A DNA stretch of 64,000 bases, taken from the NCBI RefSeq assembly GCF_029893805.1, contig NZ_JARXYP010000002.1, forward strand, positions 3,658,001-3,722,000, in the 5' to 3' direction. Below, piece by piece: positions 32,841 through 40,994 of this stretch. How positions within the stretch are numbered: the stretch's first letter is position 1; each line of letters starts with the position of its first letter. The notes under the pieces were generated by a model. It was not told the origin of the DNA and did no database searches. It was given only the letters and a program-made list of their open reading frames with translations. The position numbers and the translations under genes are program-made. Origin of the DNA: Streptomyces sp. SAI-135. GTDB taxonomy: Bacteria > Actinomycetota > Actinomycetes > Streptomycetales > Streptomycetaceae.

Positions 32841-32933
32841 GGTAGAGCCTCCGGGGTCGCTGCTACTTGTCCTGGACAGTCTGTCAGTTCCGCCCGCGAC
32901 CGCACTGTCAGGACCCCCGGTTACGCTGACCCA

Positions 32934-33401
32934 ATGAGCGAGCGACTCCAGCCCGGGGACGTGGCCCCCGCCTTCACCCTGCCCGACGCCGACGGCAACG
33001 ACGTGTCCCTCTCCGCCCACAAGGGCCGCAAGGTCATCGTCTACTTCTACCCGGCCGCCCTGACCCCCGGCTGCACGAAGCAGGCCTGCGACTTCACCGA
33101 CAACCTGGAGGTGCTGGCCGGCGCGGGCTACGACGTCATCGGCATCTCCCCCGACGCCCCGGAGAAGCTGGCGAAGTTCCGCGAGAAGGAGTCCCTGAAG
33201 GTCACCCTCCTCGCCGACCCGGAGAAGACGGTGACCGAGGCCTACGGCGCCTACGGCGAGAAGAAGAACTACGGCAAGACCTACATGGGCGTCATCCGCT
33301 CCACGATCGTCGTGGACGAGGAGGGCAAGGTCGAGCGCGCCCTGTACAACGTCCGGGCGACGGGCCACGTGGCGAAGATCATCAAGGACCTGGGCATCTG
33401 A
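32934..33401 (+). CDS. bcp: Thioredoxin-dependent thiol peroxidase (Bcp/PrxQ type)
   Basis: This 155-residue peroxiredoxin reduces hydroperoxides using thioredoxin. The catalytic loop is visible as YFYPAALTPGCTKQACDFTD: the peroxidatic Cys is in TPGCTKQAC, with the second Cys five residues later, the Bcp pattern. The Thr-to-resolving geometry and the later GVIRSTIVVDEEGKV strand also match. The ATG has a TACGCT -10-like hexamer six bases upstream, so translation may be leaderless. A hairpin terminator follows 24 bases after the stop. Confidence 0.95.
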   Translation: MSERLQPGDVAPAFTLPDADGNDVSLSAHKGRKVIVYFYPAALTPGCTKQACDFTDNLEVLAGAGYDVIGISPDAPEKLAKFREKESLKVTLLADPEKTVTEAYGAYGEKKNYGKTYMGVIRSTIVVDEEGKVERALYNVRATGHVAKIIKDLGI

Positions 33402-33424
33402 ACCTCCCCGCTTCCCCTGCTGAA

Positions 33425-33454
33425 CGGCCCGCACCGGAATACCGGCGCGGGCCG
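33425..33454 (+). terminator. Intrinsic terminator after bcp
   Basis: CGGCCCGC and GCGGGCCG pair around an inner CCGG/CCGG with one A-C mismatch and an AATA loop. It is followed by CTTCCCGTTTC, and it sits 24 bases after the bcp stop. Confidence 0.65.
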
Positions 33455-33541
33455 CTTCCCGTTTCGGGCGTGACTGTCCGATAAGCGGTTCGTTACTCCG
33501 TACGAGGTCGCGAACGTGTGACCGAGGACGAAGGGGGTCCG

Positions 33542-34183
33542 GTGGGGGCCAGTGCGTACACCAGGGAGCGGCTGGAGGCGGCGGCTCGGGGGGCTCGGAC
33601 GTTGTCGGAGGCGTTGGGGAGGCTGGGGGTGGACCCTCGGAGTTCGACGCGGCGGTACGTCCTCGCGCGGATGAAGAAGCTTGGGGTCGATGTCTCCCAC
33701 TTCGAGCGGGAAGGGGTGAAGTGGACGCGGGAGATCCTCCAGGAAGCGGTCTCGACCTCGACGAACATGTGCGAAGTGCTGCGGCATCTCGGGCTTGAGG
33801 TCGTCGGTGGCCACCACACCCACATCAGCCGCCGGATCAAGGCGTACGGCATCGACATCTCGCACTTTCAGGTGCCGACACAACGAGGCAAGGCCTGGCG
33901 CCCCCGAACACCGGAGGGCTTGCTCGTCGAGCAGCCGGCCGACCGGGCTCGACGTATCCCAAGCGATCGGCTCAGGTGGGCGATGACGACAGTGGGCACG
34001 GCGGAGCGGTGTGCGATGTGCGGCACGGAAGCGGTCTGGCGAGGACAGCCGCTCCCCCTGGAGGTCGACCACATCGACGGCAACTGGCGCGACAACCGCA
34101 TCGAGAATCTTCGCTTCCTGTGCCCCAACTGCCATTCGACGACGGACAGTTACCGGGGGCGCGGCAAGGGCAGGGCTTCATGA
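33542..34183 (+). CDS. HNH endonuclease with two SHF-type repeat modules
   Basis: This 213-residue protein ends with an HNH nuclease domain: CAMCGTEAVW supplies a zinc pair, LEVDHIDGNWRDNR holds the catalytic His and Asn, and FLCPNCHSTTD the second zinc pair. The N-terminal half has two modules, each ending in VD/IDxSHF (VDVSHFEREG and IDISHFQVPT), a DNA-binding-like pattern I associate with phage and free-standing HNH proteins. I start at the GTG at 33542 after AAGGGGG; an upstream GTG at 33518 adds eight residues. Its last four bases overlap the start of a second HNH gene. The pair precedes a tRNA gene, a typical insertion target, so a selfish element or a phage relic is possible. Confidence 0.86.
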   Translation: MGASAYTRERLEAAARGARTLSEALGRLGVDPRSSTRRYVLARMKKLGVDVSHFEREGVKWTREILQEAVSTSTNMCEVLRHLGLEVVGGHHTHISRRIKAYGIDISHFQVPTQRGKAWRPRTPEGLLVEQPADRARRIPSDRLRWAMTTVGTAERCAMCGTEAVWRGQPLPLEVDHIDGNWRDNRIENLRFLCPNCHSTTDSYRGRGKGRAS

Positions 34184-34833
34184 GCAGCAGCGTGCGGTAC
34201 ACGCAGGAGCGGCTGGCCGAAGCCGCCGCGCGATGTTCCGACATCGACGAGGTCATCGCCTTCTTCGGCACACGACCGTACGGCCAACTCCGCCGCCACC
34301 TGTTCCGGCGCTTCGACCACTTCGGGATCGACGTCTCCCACTTCGCCCGTCGGGGCAGGCAGCCGCGGCCCTCGTCCGAGGAACTGCGGGCGGCGGTCTC
34401 CGAGTCGCTCTCCCTCGCAGAGGCGTTGCGCACCTTGGGGCGGACGGACAACGGCAGGCAACGCGCGCTGCTGCGGGAGTGGGTGGCCGAGGAGGGCCTC
34501 GACACCTCGCACTTCCTGGGGCAGGCGCATCGACGGGGCGGGCCGGGCGTCACACCGCTCAGGCGCGCCGAGGACATCCTGGTCCGGCATCAGGGCAACA
34601 GGCGGACCAGAACTTACCTGCTCCGCCGGGCGCTGTCGGAGGTGGGCGTGCCCGAGGTCTGCGCGGAGTGCGGGACGGGCCCGGAGTGGCTCGGCAAACC
34701 GATGACGCTGGAGGTCGATCACATCAACGGCGACTGGAGCGACGACCGGCGGGAGAACCTGCGGTTGTTGTGCCCCAACTGTCACGCTGCCACGAGCACC
34801 TGGTGCAGAGGGGGTCGTCGTCAGAAGGCGTAG
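34180..34833 (+). CDS. HNH endonuclease paralogue with two SHF-type modules
   Basis: This 217-residue protein is a diverged copy of the preceding HNH protein: YTQERLAEAAARCSD at the start, modules ending IDVSHFARRG and LDTSHFLGQ, then the HNH domain with CAECGTGPEW, LEVDHINGDWSDDR and LLCPNCHAATS. All metal-binding and catalytic residues appear retained, so it should be active. The ATG overlaps the stop of the first copy (ATGA), so translation is coupled. The stop lies only 22 bases before the tRNA. Confidence 0.86.
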   Translation: MSSSVRYTQERLAEAAARCSDIDEVIAFFGTRPYGQLRRHLFRRFDHFGIDVSHFARRGRQPRPSSEELRAAVSESLSLAEALRTLGRTDNGRQRALLREWVAEEGLDTSHFLGQAHRRGGPGVTPLRRAEDILVRHQGNRRTRTYLLRRALSEVGVPEVCAECGTGPEWLGKPMTLEVDHINGDWSDDRRENLRLLCPNCHAATSTWCRGGRRQKA

Positions 34834-34855
34834 GCCAGTAAAGTAGTCATCGTAG

Positions 34856-34928
34856 GCGCCCGTACGCCAATGGCTGAGCGGCAATCTTTAGGTGGTTGTG
34901 TCTGTCGGTTCGAATCCGACCGGGCGTA
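34856..34928 (+). tRNA. tRNA with UAG anticodon (leucine-type) but a short variable arm
   Basis: The 73-nt cloverleaf folds as follows. The 7-bp acceptor GCGCCCG pairs with CGGGCGT, ending in a G-U pair; the D-arm has a 3-bp stem CGC/GCG; the anticodon stem CAATC/GGTTG holds the loop TTTAGGT with anticodon TAG at 34889-34891. A 5-nt variable loop precedes T-arm GTCGG-TTCGAAT-CCGAC, and A is the discriminator. Anticodon UAG reads CUA, and A73 with a 3-bp D-stem also fit leucine, but bacterial tRNA-Leu normally has a long variable arm, absent here. CCA is not encoded. It could be a functional oddity or a degenerate tRNA; the call as a tRNA-like gene is firm, the amino acid is not. Confidence 0.7.
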
Positions 34929-34932
34929 CAAG

Positions 34933-34964
34933 TGCCCTGCATCTTCAAGCGAAGGTGCAGGGCA
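34933..34964 (+). terminator. Strong hairpin directly after the tRNA
   Basis: A 14-bp stem built from TGCCCTGCA and TGCAGGGCA, extended inward by CTTC/GAAG, closes an AAGC loop. It starts four bases after the tRNA and may also terminate the convergent rdgB gene. Confidence 0.75.
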
Positions 34965-34975
34965 TCTTCGCAAGC

Positions 34976-35578
34976 TCAGCCCAACAGCTCCCGTACCACC
35001 GGCACCAGTGCCCTGAACGCCCTCCCCCGGTGGCTGATCGCGTTCTTCTCCTCTGCTGACAGCTCCGCGCAGGTCCTCGTCTCGCCGTCCGGCTGGAGGA
35101 TCGGGTCGTAGCCGAAGCCGTTCGTGCCGGTCGGGGTGTGGCGGAGGGTGCCGTTCAGGCGGCCCTCGACGACCCTCTCCGTGCCGTCCGGCAGGGCGAG
35201 GGCCGCGGCGCAGGCGAAGTGGGCGGCGCGGTGTTCGTCGGCGATGTCGGAGAGCTGGGCCAGGAGCAGGTCGAGGTTGGCCTTGTCGTCTCCGTGCCGG
35301 CCCGACCAGCGGGCCGAGAAGATGCCGGGGGCGCCGCCCAGGACGTCCACGCAGAGGCCCGAGTCGTCGGCCACGGCGGGCAGGCCCGTCGCCCGGGCCA
35401 GGGTGTGGGCCTTGAGCAGGGCGTTCTCGGCGAAGGTGACGCCTGTTTCCTTGACGTCGGGGATCTCGGGGTACGCGTCCGCGCCGACGAGGTCGAACGG
35501 CAGACCTGCGTCGGCGAGGATCGCGTGGAGTTCGGTGACTTTTCCGGCGTTGCGGGTGGCGAGGATCAGGCGCGTCAT
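34976..35578 (-). CDS. rdgB: XTP/dITP diphosphatase (RdgB/HAM1)
   Basis: This 200-residue house-cleaning enzyme hydrolyses non-canonical purine triphosphates (XTP, dITP) to monophosphates. The signature LILATRNAGKVTELHAIL starts the protein, and GLPAVADDSGLCVDVLGGAPGIFSARWSG carries the catalytic acidic residues; GTNGFGYDPIL is the substrate-binding loop. A TAATAC -10-like hexamer lies seven bases before the ATG at 35578, and no good ribosome-binding site is present, so a leaderless mRNA is likely. Together with rph upstream this is the common actinobacterial rph-rdgB pair, here separated by a lipoprotein gene. Confidence 0.96.
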   Translation of the reverse strand: MTRLILATRNAGKVTELHAILADAGLPFDLVGADAYPEIPDVKETGVTFAENALLKAHTLARATGLPAVADDSGLCVDVLGGAPGIFSARWSGRHGDDKANLDLLLAQLSDIADEHRAAHFACAAALALPDGTERVVEGRLNGTLRHTPTGTNGFGYDPILQPDGETRTCAELSAEEKNAISHRGRAFRALVPVVRELLG

Positions 35579-35589
35579 GCCCACCAGTA

Positions 35590-35994
35590 TTACGGCGTGC
35601 AGACCTTGGTCAGTTCGCCGGCCGCGTCGGTGACGGGGCTGAGGTCGGGGGTCTCGTCGCCGTTCTTCACCGCGGTGCGGACGTTGGTGACGGCCGTGTT
35701 CAGGTCGTCGACCGCCTTGTTGACGTCGGCGTTGTCGGTCTTGTCGCCGATCTCGTCGAGGTTCTGGTCGATGGAGGCGAGGGCCTCGTCGATCTGGGTG
35801 GGGTCGTTCGACGCGTTCTCCACGGCCTGCTGGAGGTCGGTGACGCTGTCGGCGACGGCCTCGGCGGTCTGGACGCAGTCCAGGGCCTTGCTGACGGCGT
35901 CGCAGCCGGTGGTGAGGCCGGTGGTGAGTACTGCGGCGGCCACCGCGGCGGCGATGGTGATACGGCGACTACGGCGGCGTCGGCTCGCGGCCAT
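35590..35994 (-). CDS. Small lipoprotein, mostly helical, unknown function
   Basis: This 134-residue protein has an Arg-rich N-terminus, hydrophobic core and lipobox (LTTGC, lipidated Cys31), so it should be an outer-surface lipoprotein. The mature part is helical and acidic with heptad-like repeats (LQQAVENASNDPTQIDEALASIDQ) and has conserved cysteines near the start and end (DCVQTAE, KVCTP). I do not recognise a family. The ATG at 35994 is preceded by AGGGAGGG. It sits between rdgB and rph. Confidence 0.75.
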   Translation of the reverse strand: MAASRRRRSRRITIAAAVAAAVLTTGLTTGCDAVSKALDCVQTAEAVADSVTDLQQAVENASNDPTQIDEALASIDQNLDEIGDKTDNADVNKAVDDLNTAVTNVRTAVKNGDETPDLSPVTDAAGELTKVCTP

Positions 35995-36044
35995 GGATCT
36001 GTTCCCTCCCTGTGGCAGGCCTTGGGAGGCCCCCGTCGACTGGC

Positions 36045-36074
36045 CGGGCGCCCGTTGTGCACAGCGGGCGCCCG
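36045..36074 (-). terminator. Hairpin downstream of rph
   Basis: Two perfect arms CGGGCGCCCG enclose a ten-base loop, in the 146-bp gap between rph and the lipoprotein gene. Each arm is itself a palindrome, so the fold could be cruciform. Termination is inferred from the position. Confidence 0.55.
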
Positions 36075-36140
36075 TACCCCCGAAGACGCCGGGGCGGCCG
36101 GTCGGGTTGCGCGCGCCGGCCACTGTCCTTGGCGGTCCCT

Positions 36141-36878
<738 letters not shown>

Positions 36879-36925
36879 GGTGCCGAGCCTATCGGCCTCC
36901 CGGGTGAGCGTTCGGCGCGCTCAGT

Positions 36926-37159
36926 TCACATCATGTCCTCGATCTCGGCGGCGATCGGGTCGGCGTCGGTGCCGATGACGACCTGGATCGCGGTGCCCAT
37001 CTTGACGACGCCGTGGGCGCCGGCGGCCTTGAGGGCGGCTTCGTCGACGAGGGCCGCGTCGTGGACCTCGGTGCGCAGTCGGGTGATGCAGCCCTCGATC
37101 TCGTCGATGTTGTCGATGCCGCCGAGCCCGGCGACGATCTTCTCTGCCTTGGTGGCCAT
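36926..37159 (-). CDS. nagF: PTS EIIB subunit for N-acetylglucosamine (NagF)
   Basis: This 77-residue protein is a stand-alone EIIB domain of the glucose/GlcNAc class. The phosphorylation-site Cys is in DEIEGCITRLRTEV, followed by ALKAAGAHGVVKMG. In S. coelicolor the equivalent gene works with the separately encoded EIIC permeases NagE1 and NagE2; those genes are divergent and downstream here. The ATG follows GAGGAG. A DasR-like dre site lies between it and nagE1, so GlcN6P-responsive repression is expected. Confidence 0.92.
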   Translation of the reverse strand: MATKAEKIVAGLGGIDNIDEIEGCITRLRTEVHDAALVDEAALKAAGAHGVVKMGTAIQVVIGTDADPIAAEIEDMM

Positions 37160-37249
37160 GTCGTTCTCCTCATGCACAGTTGGCCCAGCTTCGCGGGCGA
37201 TTGCGCTGTTCGTGCCGAAAGATGACGTCACGGCAAGCAATCGTCCGTG

Positions 37250-37265
37250 ACTGGTCTACACCACC
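37250..37265. promoter_or_regulatory. DasR binding site (dre) between nagF and nagE1
   Basis: ACTGGTCTACACCACC matches the dre consensus ACTGGTCTAGACCACT at 14 of 16 positions. It lies 21 bases upstream of nagE1 and 91 bases upstream of nagF. Confidence 0.85.
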
Positions 37266-37285
37266 CGACAGGCGGTCGCCAACTG

Positions 37286-38578
37286 ATGAGTTCGGAAACC
37301 GAGATCTCACCCGCACGCCGGCGCTGGCAGTCGGCGTTCCAGGGGCTCCAGAAGATGGGTCGCAGTCTTCAGCTGCCCATCGCCGTACTGCCGGCCGCGG
37401 GCATCCTCAACCGGCTCGGCCAGCCGGACGTGTTCGGGGCCGACGGGCTGGGCTGGACGAACGTCTCCAAGGTGATGGCGGGGGCGGGCGGGGCGCTGCT
37501 CGACGGTCAGCTGGGGCTGCCGCTGTTGTTCTGCGTGGGGGTGGCCATCGGGATGGCGAAGAAGGCGGACGGGTCGACGGCGCTGGCCGCGGTGGCCGGA
37601 TTCCTCGTCTACTTCACGGTGTTGAGGCAGTTCCCGGAGGACTGTCCGAGCGGGGCGAAGGCCGTGCAGGGCATCGGGTGCCAGGCGATGGTGGACCACA
37701 CGGTGGTGGCGTTCACCTACCAGAACCCGGGGGTGTTCGGCGGCATCGTGATGGGGCTGCTGACGGCGTTCTTCTGGCAGCGGTACCACCGCACCAAGCT
37801 GGTGGACTGGCTGGGCTTCTTCAACGGCCGCCGTCTCGTGCCGATCATCATGGCGTTCGTGGCGATCGTGTTCGCGGCGCTGTGTCTGTGGGTGTGGCCG
37901 CCGATCGGTGACGGGCTGGAGAACTTCAGCGACTGGCTGAAGGACGCGGGGGCGTGGGGTTCGGGGCTGTTCGGGGTGGCGAACCGGGCGTTGCTGGTGA
38001 TCGGGCTGCACCAGTTCCTGAACGTGCCGATCTGGTTCCAGTTCGGGACGTACACCAAGCCGGACGGCACCGAGGTGCACGGCGACATCAACATGTTCCT
38101 GGCGGGCGACCCGGATGCGGGGCAGTTCCTCTCGGGGTTCTTCCCGATCATGATGTTCGCGCTGCCGGCGGCGGCGCTGGCGATCACGCACTGTGCGCGG
38201 CCGGAGCGGCGCAAGGAGGTCGGCGGTCTGATGCTGTCGGTCGCGCTCACCTCGTTCGTGACGGGGATCACCGAGCCGATCGAGTACTCGTTCCTGTTCG
38301 TCGCGCCGCTGCTGTACGCGGTGCACGCGGTGCTGACGGGCGTGTCGATGGCAGTGACGTGGGGGCTCGGGGTGCACGACGGCTTCAGCTTCTCGGCCGG
38401 TCTCATCGACTACATCATCAACTGGAACCTGGCGACGAAACCCTGGGCGATCATCCCGATCGGCCTGTGCTTCGCGGCGCTCTACTACGTGATCTTCCGT
38501 TTCGCGATCACGCGGTTCGACCTCAAGACCCCGGGCCGGGAGCCCGAGGAGGAGGTCGAGGACGTCACCAAGCTGTAG
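37286..38578 (+). CDS. nagE1: PTS EIIC permease for N-acetylglucosamine (NagE1-like)
   Basis: This 430-residue EIIC membrane protein transports and phosphorylates GlcNAc with a separate EIIB. The family N-terminus QGLQKMGRSLQLPIAVLPAAGIL is clear, with about ten membrane segments; the cytoplasmic GITEPIEYSFLFV stretch carries the conserved Glu near the sugar site, and HQFLNVPIWF holds the conserved His. It lacks its own EIIB domain. The ATG at 37286 has only a weak AGGCGG ten bases upstream. The paralogue nagE2 follows 103 bases downstream, each with its own dre site. Confidence 0.92.
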   Translation: MSSETEISPARRRWQSAFQGLQKMGRSLQLPIAVLPAAGILNRLGQPDVFGADGLGWTNVSKVMAGAGGALLDGQLGLPLLFCVGVAIGMAKKADGSTALAAVAGFLVYFTVLRQFPEDCPSGAKAVQGIGCQAMVDHTVVAFTYQNPGVFGGIVMGLLTAFFWQRYHRTKLVDWLGFFNGRRLVPIIMAFVAIVFAALCLWVWPPIGDGLENFSDWLKDAGAWGSGLFGVANRALLVIGLHQFLNVPIWFQFGTYTKPDGTEVHGDINMFLAGDPDAGQFLSGFFPIMMFALPAAALAITHCARPERRKEVGGLMLSVALTSFVTGITEPIEYSFLFVAPLLYAVHAVLTGVSMAVTWGLGVHDGFSFSAGLIDYIINWNLATKPWAIIPIGLCFAALYYVIFRFAITRFDLKTPGREPEEEVEDVTKL

Positions 38579-38629
38579 TCCTCCGGTTGCGGAATTGACG
38601 GGTTCCTTATAACGCCCCCATCGTGTACA

Positions 38630-38662
38630 ACAGGTCTACACCACTGAGTGGTGTAGACCACC
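38630..38662. promoter_or_regulatory. Two adjacent DasR sites (dre) upstream of nagE2
   Basis: ACAGGTCTACACCACT (38630-38645) and AGTGGTGTAGACCACC (38647-38662) lie back to back, one base apart, each matching the dre consensus at 14 of 16 positions. Together they form one long inverted repeat 19 bases before nagE2. A pair of sites allows cooperative repression. Confidence 0.88.
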
Positions 38663-38681
38663 ACCCGATGGAGGAAGCGTT

Positions 38682-39935
38682 ATGAGCACCGCCACCGCGC
38701 CCTCGGCGGCGCCCACGAAGAAGTGGGGATCAGGCCTGTTCCAGGGCCTGCAAAAGGTAGGCCGCAGCCTTCAGCTGCCGATCGCCGTGCTGCCGGCGGC
38801 GGGGCTGCTGCTCCGGTTCGGCCAGCCCGATGTGTTCGGCAAGGACGGCTTCGGCTGGGACAAGGTCGCGTCCGTGTTCGCCACCGCCGGTGGCGCGATC
38901 TTCGACAACCTGCCGATGCTGTTCTGCATCGGTGTCGCCATCGGCTTCGCCAAGAAGGCCGACGGCTCGACCGCACTGGCGGCCCTGGTCGGATTCCTGG
39001 TGTACAGCAACGTCCTCAAGGCGTTCCCGGTCACCGAGGCGAAGGTCCAGGCCGGCGCGGACATAGCCGCGACCTACAACAACCCCGGCGTCCTCGGCGG
39101 CATCCTCATGGGGCTGCTCTCGGCCGTGCTGTGGCAGCGCTTCCACCGCACCAAGCTGGTGGACTGGCTCGGATTCTTCAACGGCCGCCGTCTGGTGCCG
39201 ATCATCATGGCCTTCGTCGGCACCCTGATGGGCGTCTTCTTCGGTCTGGTCTGGGAGCCGATCGGTGAGGTCATCTCCGACTTCGGTGAGTGGATGACCG
39301 GACTCGGCGCCGTCGGTGCGGGACTGTTCGGCCTGATCAACCGTGCGTTGATCCCCATCGGCATGCACCAGTTCGTGAACACGGTCTCCTGGTTCCAGCT
39401 CGGGGACTTCAAGGACGCCACGGGTGCCGTCGTGCACGGTGACCTGAACCGCTTCTTCGCCGGGGACCCGACCGCCGGACAGTTCATGTCGGGCTTCTTC
39501 CCCATCATGATGTTCGGTCTGCCGGCCGCCGCGATCGCGATCGCGCACTCCGCCCGTCCCGAGCGCCGCAAGGCCGTGATGGGCATGATGGTCTCGCTCG
39601 CGCTGACCTCCTTCGTGACGGGTGTGACCGAGCCGATCGAGTTCTCGTTCATGTTCATCGCACCGGTGCTCTACGCGATCCACGCGGTCCTGACCGCCGT
39701 CTCCATGGCGGTGACCTGGGCTCTCGGCGTCCACGCGGGCTTCACCTTCTCCGCGGGCGTCATCGACTACGGACTGAACTGGAACCTGGCCACCAAGCCC
39801 TGGCTGATCATCCCGATCGGCCTGGTCTTCGGCGCGATTTACTACGCCGTCTTCCGCTTCGCCATCGTCAAGTTCAACCTCCCCACCCCGGGCCGCGAGC
39901 CCGAGGAAGAGGTCGAGGACCTCACCAAGGCGTAG
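38682..39935 (+). CDS. nagE2: PTS EIIC permease for N-acetylglucosamine (NagE2)
   Basis: This 417-residue protein is about as long as the upstream EIIC and closely similar throughout (QGLQKVGRSLQLPIAVLPAAGLL, GVTEPIEFSFMFIAP, NRALIPIGMHQFVNTVSW). In S. coelicolor NagE2 is the main GlcNAc transporter, and its signal controls morphological development and antibiotic production through DasR. The ATG follows ATGGAGGAAGCG. Two dre sites lie directly upstream. A strong terminator follows. Confidence 0.95.
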   Translation: MSTATAPSAAPTKKWGSGLFQGLQKVGRSLQLPIAVLPAAGLLLRFGQPDVFGKDGFGWDKVASVFATAGGAIFDNLPMLFCIGVAIGFAKKADGSTALAALVGFLVYSNVLKAFPVTEAKVQAGADIAATYNNPGVLGGILMGLLSAVLWQRFHRTKLVDWLGFFNGRRLVPIIMAFVGTLMGVFFGLVWEPIGEVISDFGEWMTGLGAVGAGLFGLINRALIPIGMHQFVNTVSWFQLGDFKDATGAVVHGDLNRFFAGDPTAGQFMSGFFPIMMFGLPAAAIAIAHSARPERRKAVMGMMVSLALTSFVTGVTEPIEFSFMFIAPVLYAIHAVLTAVSMAVTWALGVHAGFTFSAGVIDYGLNWNLATKPWLIIPIGLVFGAIYYAVFRFAIVKFNLPTPGREPEEEVEDLTKA

Positions 39936-39953
39936 GAACAGCCGTACCGCACG

Positions 39954-39993
39954 CGAAGGCCCCCGGAGCCCTGAACCGCTCCGGGGGCCTTCG
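39954..39993. terminator. Bidirectional intrinsic terminator after nagE2
   Basis: A perfect 16-bp stem CGAAGGCCCCCGGAGC/GCTCCGGGGGCCTTCG with an eight-base loop lies 18 bases after the nagE2 stop and 14 bases before the end of the convergent hydrolase gene. Confidence 0.9.
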
Positions 39994-40007
39994 CCGTGTC
40001 GTAGGGG

Positions 40008-40760
40008 CTAGATCTCGTACGACTGCCTCGGCGTCGCCAGGGACACCGGGCCGTCGAAGACCGCGCGCGCGTCGGCGAGGTTGACCTGGGGGTCGGTCCA
40101 CGGGGGGATGTGGGTGAGGACCAGGCGGCGGGCGCCTGCCCGGGTCGCGGTCTCACCCGCCTCGCGGCCGTTGAGGTGCAGGTCGGGGATGTTCTCCTTG
40201 CCGTGCGTGAAGGCGGCCTCGCACAGGAACAGGTCGGTGTCGCGGGCGAGTTCGGTCAGGGCGGGGCTGAGCCCCGTGTCGCCGGAGTAGGTCAGCGACC
40301 TGCCGCCGTGCTCGATCCGGATGCCGTACGCCTCGACCGGGTGCGCCACGCGTTCGGTGTGGACGGTGAACGGGCCGATGTCGAAGGTGGACGGCTTGAC
40401 CGTGTGGAAGTCGAAGACCTCGCTCATGGAGGAGGCGGTGGGGGTGTCGGCGTAGGCCGTGGTCAGACGGTGTTCGGTGCCTTCGGGGCCGTAGACCGGG
40501 ATGGGGTCGCAGCGGCCGCCGTCGTGGCGGTAGTAGCGCGCGACGAAGTACGCGCACATGTCGATGCAGTGGTCGGCGTGCAGATGGCTGAGGAAGATCG
40601 CGTCGAGGTCGTAGAGACCGCAGTGGCGCTGCAACTCGCCAAGGGCACCGTTGCCCATGTCGAGAAGCAGCCGGAAGCCGTCGGCCTCGACGAGGTAGCT
40701 CGAGCAGGCCGATTCCGCGGACGGGAACGACCCCGAGCAGCCGACGACGGTGAGCTTCAT
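40008..40760 (-). CDS. Metallo-beta-lactamase-fold hydrolase
   Basis: This 250-residue enzyme has the MBL zinc site: FLSHLHADHCIDMCAY for the HxHxDH motif, then a His in ERVAHPVEAYGI, Asp in YSGDTGLSPAL and the final His in VLTHIPPW. The arrangement resembles RNase Z and cAMP phosphodiesterase-like hydrolases more than antibiotic lactamases. Substrate unknown. The ATG at 40760 has GGAGG ten bases upstream. It is divergent from the MazF-like gene over 234 bases in which I see no clear operator. Confidence 0.85.
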   Translation of the reverse strand: MKLTVVGCSGSFPSAESACSSYLVEADGFRLLLDMGNGALGELQRHCGLYDLDAIFLSHLHADHCIDMCAYFVARYYRHDGGRCDPIPVYGPEGTEHRLTTAYADTPTASSMSEVFDFHTVKPSTFDIGPFTVHTERVAHPVEAYGIRIEHGGRSLTYSGDTGLSPALTELARDTDLFLCEAAFTHGKENIPDLHLNGREAGETATRAGARRLVLTHIPPWTDPQVNLADARAVFDGPVSLATPRQSYEI

Positions 40761-40994
40761 AAAGCAGAAACCTCCGCTGGCGGGAACTTTTCTGGGAAAG
40801 AGACGGGGGTCGTGCGGTTCGTCGAGCGTAAGGCGCAAAACCTCCGGTCGCTCCTCCGCCAAGGGCTGTTGTGGGCGAACTCACCTGTGGTGTCACCGGT
40901 TCGGCTGGACCAGGGGCGCGTGGGGAGTGTGACCGCGCTAACGGCTTGAGCAGAGGGCGCGCGGGGCAGATCGCGCGCCGGTAACGTCGTCCTC

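Noticed and set aside
38595..38613. TTGACG and TATAAC upstream of nagE2 as a promoter
   Set aside because: The two hexamers are only seven bases apart, so they cannot be one sigma-70 promoter; the real promoter is not identified.
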